The position numbers and the translations under genes are program-made. The notes under the pieces are model-generated. The model saw nothing but the letters and a program-made list of their open reading frames with translations, did not search any database and was not told where the DNA came from. From Spirosoma fluviale (GTDB taxonomy: Bacteria; Bacteroidota; Bacteroidia; Cytophagales; Cyclobacteriaceae), in contig CAMDLI010000001.1 in NCBI GenBank assembly GCA_945901615.1, positions 1 to 64,000 of the forward strand: a stretch of 64,000 bases of DNA, given 5' to 3'. This document shows, in pieces, positions 37,034-45,322 of this stretch. Numbering within the stretch: position 1 is the stretch's first letter; each line of letters begins with the position of its first letter.

Positions 37034-38833
37034 TTAATTAACATTTACCATTGATCCTTTAATATTTATAGCTGAAGAAGATTTGATATCTGCACCAGCA
37101 CTTCCATTCACTTCCACCTTTGCACTTGCTTTTAGTTTTGCATTTTTTCCACTAACTTCAGTATCACCCGAAGAAGACTTTACAACTACTCCTTTGGTAC
37201 CATTCAATTCTAATTTCCCCTTAGCAGTAATTTTTATATCCTTGTCGGAATCCATACTTATTCCAGTAGCTGAAGTTTTTATAATATTTTTGTTTTGATC
37301 TTCAATTTTCACTCCCTTGTCTTTATCCGAGATAAAAATCATGTTTTTTCCAGGGGTAATTACTTTAAAGGTCTTATCCTTATCCTCAAATTCCAAGCGA
37401 GTTCCTCCTTTCGTAACAATGGATTTGATGAAGTTGTCTGCCGTGAACTTTTCTTTTGTCGTGTTATTTTTACTATACAATGAACCTAAAACCACTGGGA
37501 ATCTTGGGTCATCATTTATAAATCCAACAATAACTTCTGAATTGAGCTCTGGGACAAAAAAACTACCTGAATTTTTTCCTGCATGAAAATGTCCCAACAT
37601 TGCCCAAATCCCGCTTCCAGTACTCTTTAAAGCAGGAATCATTACTTGAATTCTATTTTTTTTATCTGGATCCGCATCCAATTTTTTTACGATTCCAACA
37701 TGTAACCCTGCAATCGGAGGAAGTAAATTCAATTCAGCGTGTGGATTTGCTGAAAAAACTTCTGGCTTTAATCCAAAAGAAACTTTGGTGGAATATTGTC
37801 CATTTTCCACCAGATGTTCCACACCTGTGATATACACCAGTCCATTAAATAGCTTTCCGAAACCATCCAATTTTAAATAGCATCCCAATTTTACATCGGT
37901 ACTGCCACGGAAACTCATTTCTCCGGACATTCTTCGCAACCTACTCGCTGCTAATAATGCATCTGCATGCCCTTTTAGCTCTTGAGTTAAAACTGGCACT
38001 GGGACATTCAAACTAATTTTTGTTGCAGCAGCTACTTTTCCTAATGTTGAACCCGTAATATTTCCCGGTATATCAAACTTTGAATCTACACCTGTTTGTT
38101 TGACTTCCTTTTCATCGTAGATATCGTAATTTATAGCTTCTACTCCCTGCAACTGGCTACCTGCGTCAAGATCACCTCTAAAAGTTTTAATATCTTTTCC
38201 GTAGGTAAGCGTAAGTACTTCCGTTCCAGAAGATTTAGGTGCTTCAACTGTAACCGCTCCCATTGCATTCAATACGACCATTCCATTGGCTTTGGCTCGG
38301 TTGAGCATAAACTCCCAATCACTACAATTGTGTCTTGAAATTAATTCATGTGTAAGGGTTGTCGCTGCCACTGTTTTTGTCAATCCGGCAGTAGAAAGTA
38401 AGGTGGTAATGATGTCACTATCCTTTTTCTTCTCATAAATTTCGGATTTTTTACCCACAGTCATTTTTATTGACTTGTCCGACGCTTCTAGTAAAAGTAA
38501 GTTTCGGGAAGAATAACTTAGGTAATTAGTCGAAATGTCAAGGCTATGTTTGGTGATGATTCCAGAAAATACTTTGATATTTTTCTGCGCATATCCAATG
38601 GATATTTCGACATCTTTACCAGGAGCAAAAATAGCTTCCTCACTTTCTGGGAATAGATTTTCATAGGATTTTCCTCCCAAAATTGACACATAAGCTCTAG
38701 CGATCTTATTCACCTCCAACTTAACGTGAACCTTCAATACTACCAATCCCGTAGGCAAGGCCTTACCTCCTACCTTCACCTCAAAGGAAATTACGAGTTG
38801 TAAAGAATCATCGGGGGATTTTGCCGCAGCCAT
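37034..38833 (-). CDS. VgrG-like spike protein (Afp8-like)
   Basis: A 599-residue protein. Residues ~1-370 form the gp27-like part (TLTHELISRHNCSDWEFMLN, later LKLDGFGKLFNGLVYITGVEH). Residues ~375-455 are the gp5-like OB fold (HVGIVKKLDADPDKKNRIQV, then NSEVIVGFINDDPRFPVVLG). Residues ~465-599 form a beta-helix spike of short alternating strands rich in Gly, Lys and Ser. It forms the trimer that pierces the target membrane. The C-terminus ends in the beta-helix with no fused toxin. It starts 3 bp after the LysM gene stop. Confidence 0.92.
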   Translation of the reverse strand: MAAAKSPDDSLQLVISFEVKVGGKALPTGLVVLKVHVKLEVNKIARAYVSILGGKSYENLFPESEEAIFAPGKDVEISIGYAQKNIKVFSGIITKHSLDISTNYLSYSSRNLLLLEASDKSIKMTVGKKSEIYEKKKDSDIITTLLSTAGLTKTVAATTLTHELISRHNCSDWEFMLNRAKANGMVVLNAMGAVTVEAPKSSGTEVLTLTYGKDIKTFRGDLDAGSQLQGVEAINYDIYDEKEVKQTGVDSKFDIPGNITGSTLGKVAAATKISLNVPVPVLTQELKGHADALLAASRLRRMSGEMSFRGSTDVKLGCYLKLDGFGKLFNGLVYITGVEHLVENGQYSTKVSFGLKPEVFSANPHAELNLLPPIAGLHVGIVKKLDADPDKKNRIQVMIPALKSTGSGIWAMLGHFHAGKNSGSFFVPELNSEVIVGFINDDPRFPVVLGSLYSKNNTTKEKFTADNFIKSIVTKGGTRLEFEDKDKTFKVITPGKNMIFISDKDKGVKIEDQNKNIIKTSATGISMDSDKDIKITAKGKLELNGTKGVVVKSSSGDTEVSGKNAKLKASAKVEVNGSAGADIKSSSAINIKGSMVNVN

Positions 38834-38836
38834 GGA

Positions 38837-39526
38837 TTATTTCTCTAGAGGTGGAAATTCGATTTGACTACCTATTTTCAAACCCCTAAAAGAGGGAAGA
38901 TTATTGTAGATGGCTACTTGCAGGTAATACTTCGGGTCCTCATAAAAAGATTCACAAAGACCAATCAAGGTATCGCCATCCTTTAAAGTGACAATTCGAG
39001 TGATATCTGGACTTTGAAACTCTCGACTAATTACCGTTTCATCTACCTCCTCTACCAAAGAGAAACTTATGTCAGCTCGGATAGGTTCCCCATCCACATC
39101 AAAATAGGTATAGCTAATACTCAAGCCAAAGACTTTCCCAACGAGTATAAATTTTCCCCATTGTAATTTAACAAAAGGTGGGCGGTGAGTCGCTTTGGTT
39201 GGCTTTACCGCCACTTTTAAAAATTGATCTATGGAGGCCTTTATTGATCCACCAGAACTCGTAATTTTTTCAGGCTTAGTGGGTATCGCTCCTGAATTAT
39301 CGATTGTAAATTTGACATCAACCGTTTGCTTGTTGTAAGCCGCATTTTTTTCACTAACTGGCATTCCTGCTGCCGAGGCAGGTTCATCATTCTTTTCCGG
39401 GAGCTGATCATATTTTATAGACAAATCTTCTGGATTGAGCTGCAAGGAATAGGTACCCCCACTTAACGCTGAGCTAGCCTGACCGTTTGCAAATTTTTCG
39501 TAAGCTGTGAGCGAAAGATTTCCCAT
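38837..39526 (-). CDS. LysM-domain tube/spike adaptor (Afp7-like)
   Basis: A 229-residue protein. The body has the gp53/Afp7-type pattern (SLQLNPEDLSIKYDQLP near the N-terminus and LVGKVFGLSISYTYFDVDGE mid-protein). The C-terminal ~50 residues form a LysM domain (VTLKDGDTLIGLCESFYEDP, then YNNLPSFRGLKIGSQIEFPP). In Afp/PVC this protein joins the tube initiator to the spike complex. Its start shares one base with the preceding DUF5908 stop (TAATG), so translation is coupled. Confidence 0.88.
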   Translation of the reverse strand: MGNLSLTAYEKFANGQASSALSGGTYSLQLNPEDLSIKYDQLPEKNDEPASAAGMPVSEKNAAYNKQTVDVKFTIDNSGAIPTKPEKITSSGGSIKASIDQFLKVAVKPTKATHRPPFVKLQWGKFILVGKVFGLSISYTYFDVDGEPIRADISFSLVEEVDETVISREFQSPDITRIVTLKDGDTLIGLCESFYEDPKYYLQVAIYNNLPSFRGLKIGSQIEFPPLEK

Positions 39527-39717
39527 TACAATTCATTCAATTTTTTGATTCGCTCCATAACCTCATGGACACACTCATCAACTAGCTGTTTTTTCGCAGA
39601 ATAGGACAAGCTACCGCCCTCCTCCTTACCCATACTCGGAGCAGAAGATTTACTGGAAGTATCTTTCACATCCTCCATCACTCCTTTTACCATCAACTGT
39701 TTGATTTCTACCGGCAT
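39526..39717 (-). CDS. DUF5908 small protein (Afp6-like)
   Basis: A 63-residue protein beginning MPVEIKQLMVKGVM, which is the DUF5908 signature, with a Ser-rich middle and a helical C-terminus. Small DUF5908 proteins sit at this place in eCIS clusters of Bacteroidota, between the second tube protein and the LysM protein. Its function is not established. The position and signature make the call reliable despite its size. Confidence 0.8.
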   Translation of the reverse strand: MPVEIKQLMVKGVMEDVKDTSSKSSAPSMGKEEGGSLSYSAKKQLVDECVHEVMERIKKLNEL

Positions 39718-39753
39718 ATAATTCTAAAGCATTAAACTAATTGCTATTCAAAG

Positions 39754-40257
39754 TCATGTTCCTACAACATCCATATTTGAAAAAACTATTTGTATGGATT
39801 CAATCACAATATCCGATTTTTTTGCGTCTAATTCATCAATTTCCCATTTTACTGGAATTGCATTGTACAACATCCAGGTCATTACTGGTGGAAAATTTGG
39901 ATTCTTATTCATAAGAATTACTATAATGGTTTTTGGTTCTATAGTTTTAGAACCTGATGCCATATCCAAACACCATCGCAATAATGGAGATGCAAATGAT
40001 GCCAATCCTCTCTTAAGTGTCAAAGCGCCTCGATTTACTCCAGACGGCAAGTGATAAACTTGGTTGTTGTACCCTCCGCTTTTTACTGGATTAACACTCA
40101 ACTCCACACCTAATCCAGAAATTTGCGTGAATGCAGCGTCAAAGCCTAAACTTGCAACTGCCCCCATCGATATTGGACTAGTAGTAGTAGCGGGAGCAAG
40201 TGATACCATGAAATTATAGGATACCGGGGGGTCACTAAAACGCAATGTTGTTGCCAT
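39754..40257 (-). CDS. Second tube protein / tube initiator (Afp5-like, gp19 family)
   Basis: A 167-residue protein of the T4 gp19-like tube family: PPVSYNFMVSL near the N-terminus, FTQISGLGVELSVNPVKSGG mid-protein and LTLKRGLASFASPLLRWCL after it. Compared with the main tube protein (42750-43220) it has extra N-terminal and loop residues, as in Afp5, which starts the tube on the spike. It is 36 bp upstream of the DUF5908 gene. A 153-bp gap with no evident feature precedes it. Confidence 0.87.
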   Translation of the reverse strand: MATTLRFSDPPVSYNFMVSLAPATTTSPISMGAVASLGFDAAFTQISGLGVELSVNPVKSGGYNNQVYHLPSGVNRGALTLKRGLASFASPLLRWCLDMASGSKTIEPKTIIVILMNKNPNFPPVMTWMLYNAIPVKWEIDELDAKKSDIVIESIQIVFSNMDVVGT

Positions 40258-40410
40258 AGCTTAATACAATCTCTTTTACCTGAATCCTTGAACTAAATTA
40301 GTACTAAAATTTCTTATGAAAATATTACTCATCTTGAGTGCAGCTTCATTCCAAACGTCGAATTCTAAAATCAAGAGTTAGAATGATTTACTCACCACTT
40401 CTAAATGAGT

Positions 40411-41253
40411 TTAAAGTTTTACGAAATTTTCAGAAATATAACTGTTTACAAATGGGTCAAATTTAATGCTCTGCGGACTTGGATTTGGGAGCGTTTTCTT
40501 ATAAACACCCAATTGATTGGTACGTGATAATTTAAAGAAACCTTTCCAAGTTGACCTCATTGGCAATTCTTGCTTAGAAACAAATTTATAGGCCGTTAAA
40601 CCTGAATCTGTTGTAATTAGTTGTGGAGGATCAAACTCAACTCTACCCTTAAATTCACCTTCATTTTCAATTATCATCCCTTCAAACTGTCGAATTGTTT
40701 CTTCAGAACAGTAACATATATAAACTGGCCTAATCAAGCGATTTGTCAAAAAAACCTGTTTACTTCTTGGAACAAAACGATCGGCTAATCCACCGACTAG
40801 AGGTAAAATAGGATAGTTAGGATCGTGTTTAACTTTAATTATCCCAGACAATCCAGCCTTCTCCAATTCTGGATCTGAAACCCCCTCTAATGCACTCAGT
40901 TGAACAGAGGACTCCAAATTATCGTCTATCAAATATCGAATTTCAGGATTAGTTAAAAGAACCGTAAAGGAAAAAAAATGTGGATTGGTGAATCTGAACT
41001 CAAAATCCAATTCAAAAGGTTCTCTGTAAATAAGGTTACTAAAATCTTTGTCAGAATTGACTGCCAGTACAAATCCCCCAGGCCTAGGCTTAAATATCAA
41101 GTTGTAATTTCTTAGTAAGAACTTTGCACGGGATGAGGGTTGAAAACTCAAATCGGTACAAATCTCACCATCATAATACCCATGCTGAAAAACACACGAA
41201 AATACTTCAGTGAATTTGGTGACAAATCGATATGAATTCTGGTGATTATCCAT
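40411..41253 (-). CDS. Orphan eCIS-operon protein, possible cap adaptor
   Basis: A 280-residue protein without signal peptide or membrane helix and with no recognised family. It is beta-rich with many aromatic residues (YRFVTKFTEVFSCVFQHGYYD at the start; FELDFEFRFTNPHFFSFTVLL near residue 80). It lies between the Afp16-like cap gene and the Afp5-like tube gene. The Algoriphagus eCIS (AlgoCIS) is known to have an extra cap-adaptor protein beside the terminator; whether this is that protein cannot be settled from sequence alone. A cargo role is the main alternative. Confidence 0.55.
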   Translation of the reverse strand: MDNHQNSYRFVTKFTEVFSCVFQHGYYDGEICTDLSFQPSSRAKFLLRNYNLIFKPRPGGFVLAVNSDKDFSNLIYREPFELDFEFRFTNPHFFSFTVLLTNPEIRYLIDDNLESSVQLSALEGVSDPELEKAGLSGIIKVKHDPNYPILPLVGGLADRFVPRSKQVFLTNRLIRPVYICYCSEETIRQFEGMIIENEGEFKGRVEFDPPQLITTDSGLTAYKFVSKQELPMRSTWKGFFKLSRTNQLGVYKKTLPNPSPQSIKFDPFVNSYISENFVKL

Positions 41254-41327
41254 CCTTTGTACTAGAAAATGTTTAATTGAAAATTGATATGATTTTCACT
41301 AAACCCGTATGATTTGAAAAACCCCAA

Positions 41328-42299
41328 TTACTCAATACTACTATTATTTCTATTATTATCCAAGAAAGGATCATCAACATCCTTTATTATTTGATTGTCA
41401 TCAACTGGCCTTCTCTCTCTAATTGGAGGTATTGAAGGATCTGATGAACCTTGCGTATTTCCGGGGTTATCTTCTTGAGAGTCATCCTCGCCCGCATCCA
41501 AGTTTCCGATTGAGTCTAGAGGAATTTTTGGTCTCGGTGCTCTGTAGGAATCTTGATCTTCTCCTGCTGCATAGTAAGATACTTGGCCCTCACTTGGATT
41601 TCCCTCCAAATCATCTTGAATATCTTTTATTAATCCAACAGTACCTACTGGATTCATTTGCCTAGGAACTATGGGAGGTGCCTGATTTCCCGAAGAGCTA
41701 TTATTTCCTTGTGAACCCTCAGATCTGTTATTTCCGAGGGGACCCGAACTCCCTTTATTATTTGATATTCCGACTGGAGTAACTTGTTCACGTATTAAAT
41801 TATTGGTGAAGCTCAAAAGCTTAATTTTGTAGGATGCTGAAGGCATGTATTTTAGCCCCAAAATACTCCAAACACTATTTAGCTCATCAAAAGTGAAATT
41901 AACAAATTCAAAACTCAACTTTTCCACGTTGGTGGACAGGGTTGGAAGATTAAATTTATCAAAGACTTGAGTACCTTGAAAAAACTCCAACACCAATGAA
42001 ATATATCGAAGCGCTTCAAGGTAATTTGGATCTGGAAAATTAGCCACAAACATCACATGCAAATTGAAATGTTTGGGAGGATTACTCCCAGCATATGATT
42101 GATAACCACCATTTCGAATCACCCGCTCCTCATCTAAATTCTGTAAAAAAACACACAATTTGTTGTCAATTTGAGAATTCAAATTGCCAGATAAATCTAC
42201 TGCATTCGTTAAAATGACGACATCCTCCTGTAAATTCAATTCATTCCTAATGAATTCATTCAAGGTGGAAACTACAGAAGCTAGGACAACATGAATCAT
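41328..42299 (-). CDS. Tail terminator/cap protein with DUF4255 (Pvc16_N) domain (Afp16-like)
   Basis: A 323-residue protein. Residues ~1-185 form the DUF4255/Pvc16 N-terminal domain: an initial helix (VVLASVVSTLNEFIRNELN), NKLCVFLQNLDEER, LHVMFVANFPDPNYLEALRY and the closing SYKIKLLSF. This domain caps tube and sheath at the end away from the baseplate. Residues ~190-323 are Ser/Asn/Gly/Pro/Asp-rich, low in complexity and probably disordered. It follows the small membrane protein by 13 bp. Confidence 0.85.
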   Translation of the reverse strand: MIHVVLASVVSTLNEFIRNELNLQEDVVILTNAVDLSGNLNSQIDNKLCVFLQNLDEERVIRNGGYQSYAGSNPPKHFNLHVMFVANFPDPNYLEALRYISLVLEFFQGTQVFDKFNLPTLSTNVEKLSFEFVNFTFDELNSVWSILGLKYMPSASYKIKLLSFTNNLIREQVTPVGISNNKGSSGPLGNNRSEGSQGNNSSSGNQAPPIVPRQMNPVGTVGLIKDIQDDLEGNPSEGQVSYYAAGEDQDSYRAPRPKIPLDSIGNLDAGEDDSQEDNPGNTQGSSDPSIPPIRERRPVDDNQIIKDVDDPFLDNNRNNSSIE

Positions 42300-42312
42300 G
42301 TGAATTCTTTAA

Positions 42313-42537
42313 TTAAGGCTTAATTGATTTCAAATAAACAAATACCATTCTACCCAAATACAAACTAAAAAAAAGGACACCGACTCCACTTAAGATCATT
42401 GGGAAAAACAACAGATCAGAAATAGACTTACTTGTATCAGTTAACCAAAGGAACAGGAAAAAAATTGGTAGGCACACTACCGAAAGAAGGAGAATAGAAA
42501 TAATCACCAATAACTCTTGTAATATCGACTTTCCCAT
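42313..42537 (-). CDS. Small two-helix membrane protein inside the eCIS operon
   Basis: A 74-residue protein from the ATG at 42537 (a longer frame reaches a GTG at 42612, giving an unlikely extra stretch). Two hydrophobic helices lie at about residues 6-32 and 45-70, with few charges. It sits between the tube gene's terminator and the Afp16-like gene, a place where eCIS clusters usually have no membrane protein. No family is recognised. A holin-like release protein or a membrane anchor are both guesses. Confidence 0.5.
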   Translation of the reverse strand: MGKSILQELLVIISILLLSVVCLPIFFLFLWLTDTSKSISDLLFFPMILSGVGVLFFSLYLGRMVFVYLKSIKP

Positions 42538-42540
42538 GAT

Positions 42541-42570
42541 CAAAAATAGAAATAAATGCGTTAGAATCAA
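42541..42570 (-). promoter_or_regulatory. Candidate internal promoter of the eCIS operon
   Basis: On the minus strand TTG (42570-42568), 19 bp, then TATTTTTG (42548-42541) matches TTG-N(17-23)-TAnnTTTG. It lies after the tube terminator and would start transcripts near 42534. It is so close to the ATG at 42537 that the small membrane protein would need a leaderless mRNA or a downstream start, which weakens the call. The region is AT-rich and chance matches occur. Confidence 0.3.
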
Positions 42571-42681
42571 GAAATGAGGATTAAAACTAAGGATAAAATC
42601 CTTTGAAAACACGATTTAAACTTTTTGAAATCATACCTATCAAGATTCCTGTTTTTCAAGTAAAAAAAGCAAAGTTAATTC

Positions 42682-42729
42682 AAAAAAATACCCAGTACGC
42701 ACCTCAATAATTGAGATTTGTACTGGGTA
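42682..42729 (-). terminator. Hairpin terminator directly after the sheath-tube genes
   Basis: The 10-bp stem TACCCAGTAC (42689-42698) with GTACTGGGTA (42720-42729) encloses a second stem CTCAA-TAA-TTGAG (42703-42715). On the minus strand it is followed at once by a 7-T run (42688-42682). It starts 20 bp after the tube stop. It should end most transcripts after the two most abundant structural genes, leaving read-through for the baseplate genes. Confidence 0.82.
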
Positions 42730-42749
42730 TAGATAGGAATACCTAGCAA

Positions 42750-43220
42750 TTATGCTGCTGCTATACTTAGTCCCTCGTGTGTGAACACAATGGTTTCGAT
42801 AGCTGCCTCACTGCTTTGCGAGTTCATATCTGTTGGAGTGATTTGCTTAGCAAATGCATGCGTCAAAGTCCAAGTCATTTTTGGTGCTCCTTGTTCGTCT
42901 AGCAAGCGAATTACAACAGTTAATCTCTCGTAAGTGTTCAAGCTGATTTTAGAAATCCACTCATAGAACTTGTTATCAGTTGTGAATACACCTTTCTTCA
43001 AAGTAATGTCACCATATTTCTTTAATCCTGGCATTTTGATTACAGAGTGTATTGGACTATTTCCATGTCTGTATTCAATAACGTCAGCATCAATATCTAG
43101 TCCTGAAACTTCCTGAAAAGGTAAATCGGTCTGATCTCCGATATCAACGGAGAAGTAGAACTTTGGTAAGGGCCAAAATTGGTCTTGTACTCCACCTGTT
43201 CCTGCGGTTGGTGTTGCCAT
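42750..43220 (-). CDS. eCIS inner tube protein (Afp1-like, gp19 family)
   Basis: A 156-residue protein of the T4 gp19/Hcp-like tube family. Typical stretches are PLPKFYFSVDIGDQTDLPFQ, EVSGLDIDADVIEYRHGNSP, KYGDITLKKGVFTTDNKFYEW and WTLTHAFAKQITPTDMNSQ. Hexamers of this protein stack into the rigid tube that is driven into the target and can carry cargo in its lumen. It starts 28 bp after the sheath stop and is followed by a strong terminator, in line with high expression. Confidence 0.96.
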   Translation of the reverse strand: MATPTAGTGGVQDQFWPLPKFYFSVDIGDQTDLPFQEVSGLDIDADVIEYRHGNSPIHSVIKMPGLKKYGDITLKKGVFTTDNKFYEWISKISLNTYERLTVVIRLLDEQGAPKMTWTLTHAFAKQITPTDMNSQSSEAAIETIVFTHEGLSIAAA

Positions 43221-43248
43221 AATTAGTATATTTTAGTAAAGTAGTTGA

Positions 43249-44754
43249 TTATGATTTTTGTTGTTGCTGCTCAAATGTGATGACAATGAATTCAGCTGGT
43301 CTTACGATTGCAACCTTAATAGTCATTTTCATCAATCCATCTAAAATATCATTTGGAGTCATTGTTGTGCCTAAGCCAATCTCAACAGAGAATGCATCTT
43401 CTGGACTTTGACCTGCCAAAAGACCACCTTGCCACTGATTTCTCAAGAAGTTTGTTACTGTCGCATTTAACGTAGACCAAGTAGTCGTGTTATTTGGCTC
43501 AAATACAAAACCTTCCGCAGCTGACTTAATGCTTTGCTCCAAGAAAGTCATTGTTCTACGTACAGAGATGTATCTAAAGTCTTGGCTGTTTCCATCCAAA
43601 GTACGCGCTCCCCAAACTAGTACACCTTTTCCTTGGAAAGAACGAATAGCATTGACTGCCTTACCGTTCAAAGGTAGGTTTAACTCCTCTTGGGTATCAC
43701 TTGTGATTTGAACACTTGCACCTACTACAGAACCTAAAGAAAGGTTAGCTGGAGCCTTAGCAACGTTGATAGAACTATCTACCATAGTGTAAACACCTGC
43801 CATAGCAGAACTTGCTGGAAGCAAATTCAAGCTTTCAGCGATTGTAGTAAGAATAGAATTCAATTTAAAACTCACTACCTTTAAAGTAGCTTGCAAGGAA
43901 TTAATATCTTCTTTGGTTGAAGCTGACTCGATTTTAGCTAATTCACCTTTGATTGCAGTTGCTCTTGCTTGGTTGATACGATCAGCAGCCAAATCGTCAT
44001 CTACCTCTTTTGACAAAATTTCAATTAGATCAGCAGTGTTGCTGATGTTGGTGAAATTAACATCACTAGAAGATACGATAGTGGTTTGTACAAAAGGATA
44101 GTAAGCAGCACCCCACTGAAGGAAGTTTGATCCTACACCTTCTCTGAACTGATTGATAACATCATCGTCAGCATAAGTTCTTTCCTTAGCTCCATCATAA
44201 ACGTCAAGAATAGCGAAACGGCTCTTTGTAGCATATCCGCAGTGGCTCAACATCGCTTGTTGCAAAGTAAAACACTCTGCCTTAGCAAGCAAAATTGCCT
44301 CAGGGATTACCAATAGAGTAGGTTCACTATACTTCAATACTTGAGGTAAACCTTTACCGGTACCTTCGTCATTGAAATCTTTTGCACTTATGCCAGAGTT
44401 GTAATCACCTACTGACAAAACGTAGCAATCTGCTCCTCCATTTGAATAGAAGAATTTTACAGCAGAATGTAGCAAGAAGTTTGTAGTAGCATCAACGGCC
44501 AATTTGTAGCCATTCACACTAGACGCATCTGCGCTGATTTCAAATTTTACCTTTGGAGCTCCTCCAAAGAATTGCTCAAATTCCGCAAACGAGGAAATTC
44601 GAGTTGGAACGTTTGATAAAGACTTCGTTCCACGAGCCGCCTTCTGCGTGTATCCCAGGAAAACTGGGACAGCTGTCCCTACCGGAACAACAGAGGAGGC
44701 AAAGGCGCTATTTTCTTCAATGTAAACGCCTGGTGTTGCTAATACAGTTGCCAT
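43249..44754 (-). CDS. eCIS contractile sheath protein (Afp2/3-like)
   Basis: A 501-residue phage-tail-sheath family protein. The N-terminus MATVLATPGVYIEE is the sheath signature, with FLGYTQKAARGTKSLSNVPT after it. The C-terminal domain has GKGVLVWGARTL, YISVRRTMTFLEQSIK, VFEPNNTTTW and the handshake-strand end VRPAEFIVITFEQ. A helical insert of about 60 residues lies near 240-310. Only one sheath gene is found, whereas Afp and PVC have two or three. It is the first gene of the eCIS operon, with a 568-bp AT-rich leader region upstream. Confidence 0.97.
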   Translation of the reverse strand: MATVLATPGVYIEENSAFASSVVPVGTAVPVFLGYTQKAARGTKSLSNVPTRISSFAEFEQFFGGAPKVKFEISADASSVNGYKLAVDATTNFLLHSAVKFFYSNGGADCYVLSVGDYNSGISAKDFNDEGTGKGLPQVLKYSEPTLLVIPEAILLAKAECFTLQQAMLSHCGYATKSRFAILDVYDGAKERTYADDDVINQFREGVGSNFLQWGAAYYPFVQTTIVSSSDVNFTNISNTADLIEILSKEVDDDLAADRINQARATAIKGELAKIESASTKEDINSLQATLKVVSFKLNSILTTIAESLNLLPASSAMAGVYTMVDSSINVAKAPANLSLGSVVGASVQITSDTQEELNLPLNGKAVNAIRSFQGKGVLVWGARTLDGNSQDFRYISVRRTMTFLEQSIKSAAEGFVFEPNNTTTWSTLNATVTNFLRNQWQGGLLAGQSPEDAFSVEIGLGTTMTPNDILDGLMKMTIKVAIVRPAEFIVITFEQQQQKS

Positions 44755-45322
44755 AAATTTGTTTTAAAGTTTAAAATGATTTCTAATTTGGGGGAATGGA
44801 ATTAAGCTATTTTTTCTAAGAGTCTGGAAAGAAAGCGAAAAGAAAATAATTTTTAAAATTTTTATCGTTTTTTTTTAATTTATTTTGTTAAATATTAAAA
44901 AGAGTCGTAAAACAAAAACTAGTTTATTAAAGAGAAAACAAAAGAATCCAAAAATTAATTCTTAACAATCCTTTGTGTGTTAATTTTTAATTAAATGTTT
45001 ATTAGATTTTTTACCAATTATAAATTAAATATGGCTTAAAATTCAAATAAATGCACTTCAACCGCTGGACTACCTCCTGAAAAGTCTTAATTCTAGCGGT
45101 TAAACTTCCATGGAACCATTGGCATACTTATGGATAATCACGTTTGATTCAATCAAACTCAACTCTATTTATTAGTCAAGTTTTTTTGATTCAGAAATTT
45201 GAAACCCATGGAATTTGTCAAAAATCCTTCTTATCACATTTTAATTACAAAACAAAAAGAATCAATATTTTGTAATTTTTTATATAAAAAAAACAATTTT
45301 TATTTGATTAAGTATTTATAAA
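44755..45322. other. 568-bp AT-rich upstream region of the eCIS operon
   Basis: There is no coding frame of note. It separates the sheath start (44754) from the kdsB stop (45323) and must hold the eCIS promoter. No exact TAnnTTTG box for the minus strand was found. It contains a 17-bp palindrome (45142-45158) and a distant inverted pair AACCGCT/AGCGGTT (45060-45066 and 45095-45101). Confidence 0.6.
45142..45158. promoter_or_regulatory. 17-bp palindrome, possible operator
   Basis: GTTTGATT-C-AATCAAAC is a perfect 8+1+8 palindrome. The half-site TTTGATTCA recurs at 45185-45193, 42 bp (four helical turns) away. Its place about 390 bp before the eCIS operon suits a regulator site, but no regulator gene is nearby and AT-rich DNA raises the odds of chance. 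Confidence 0.35.

Noticed and set aside
45060..45101. Inverted pair AACCGCT/AGCGGTT as a terminator for kdsB or the eCIS leader
   Set aside because: The arms are only 7 bp with a 28-base loop and no T-run; not convincing.
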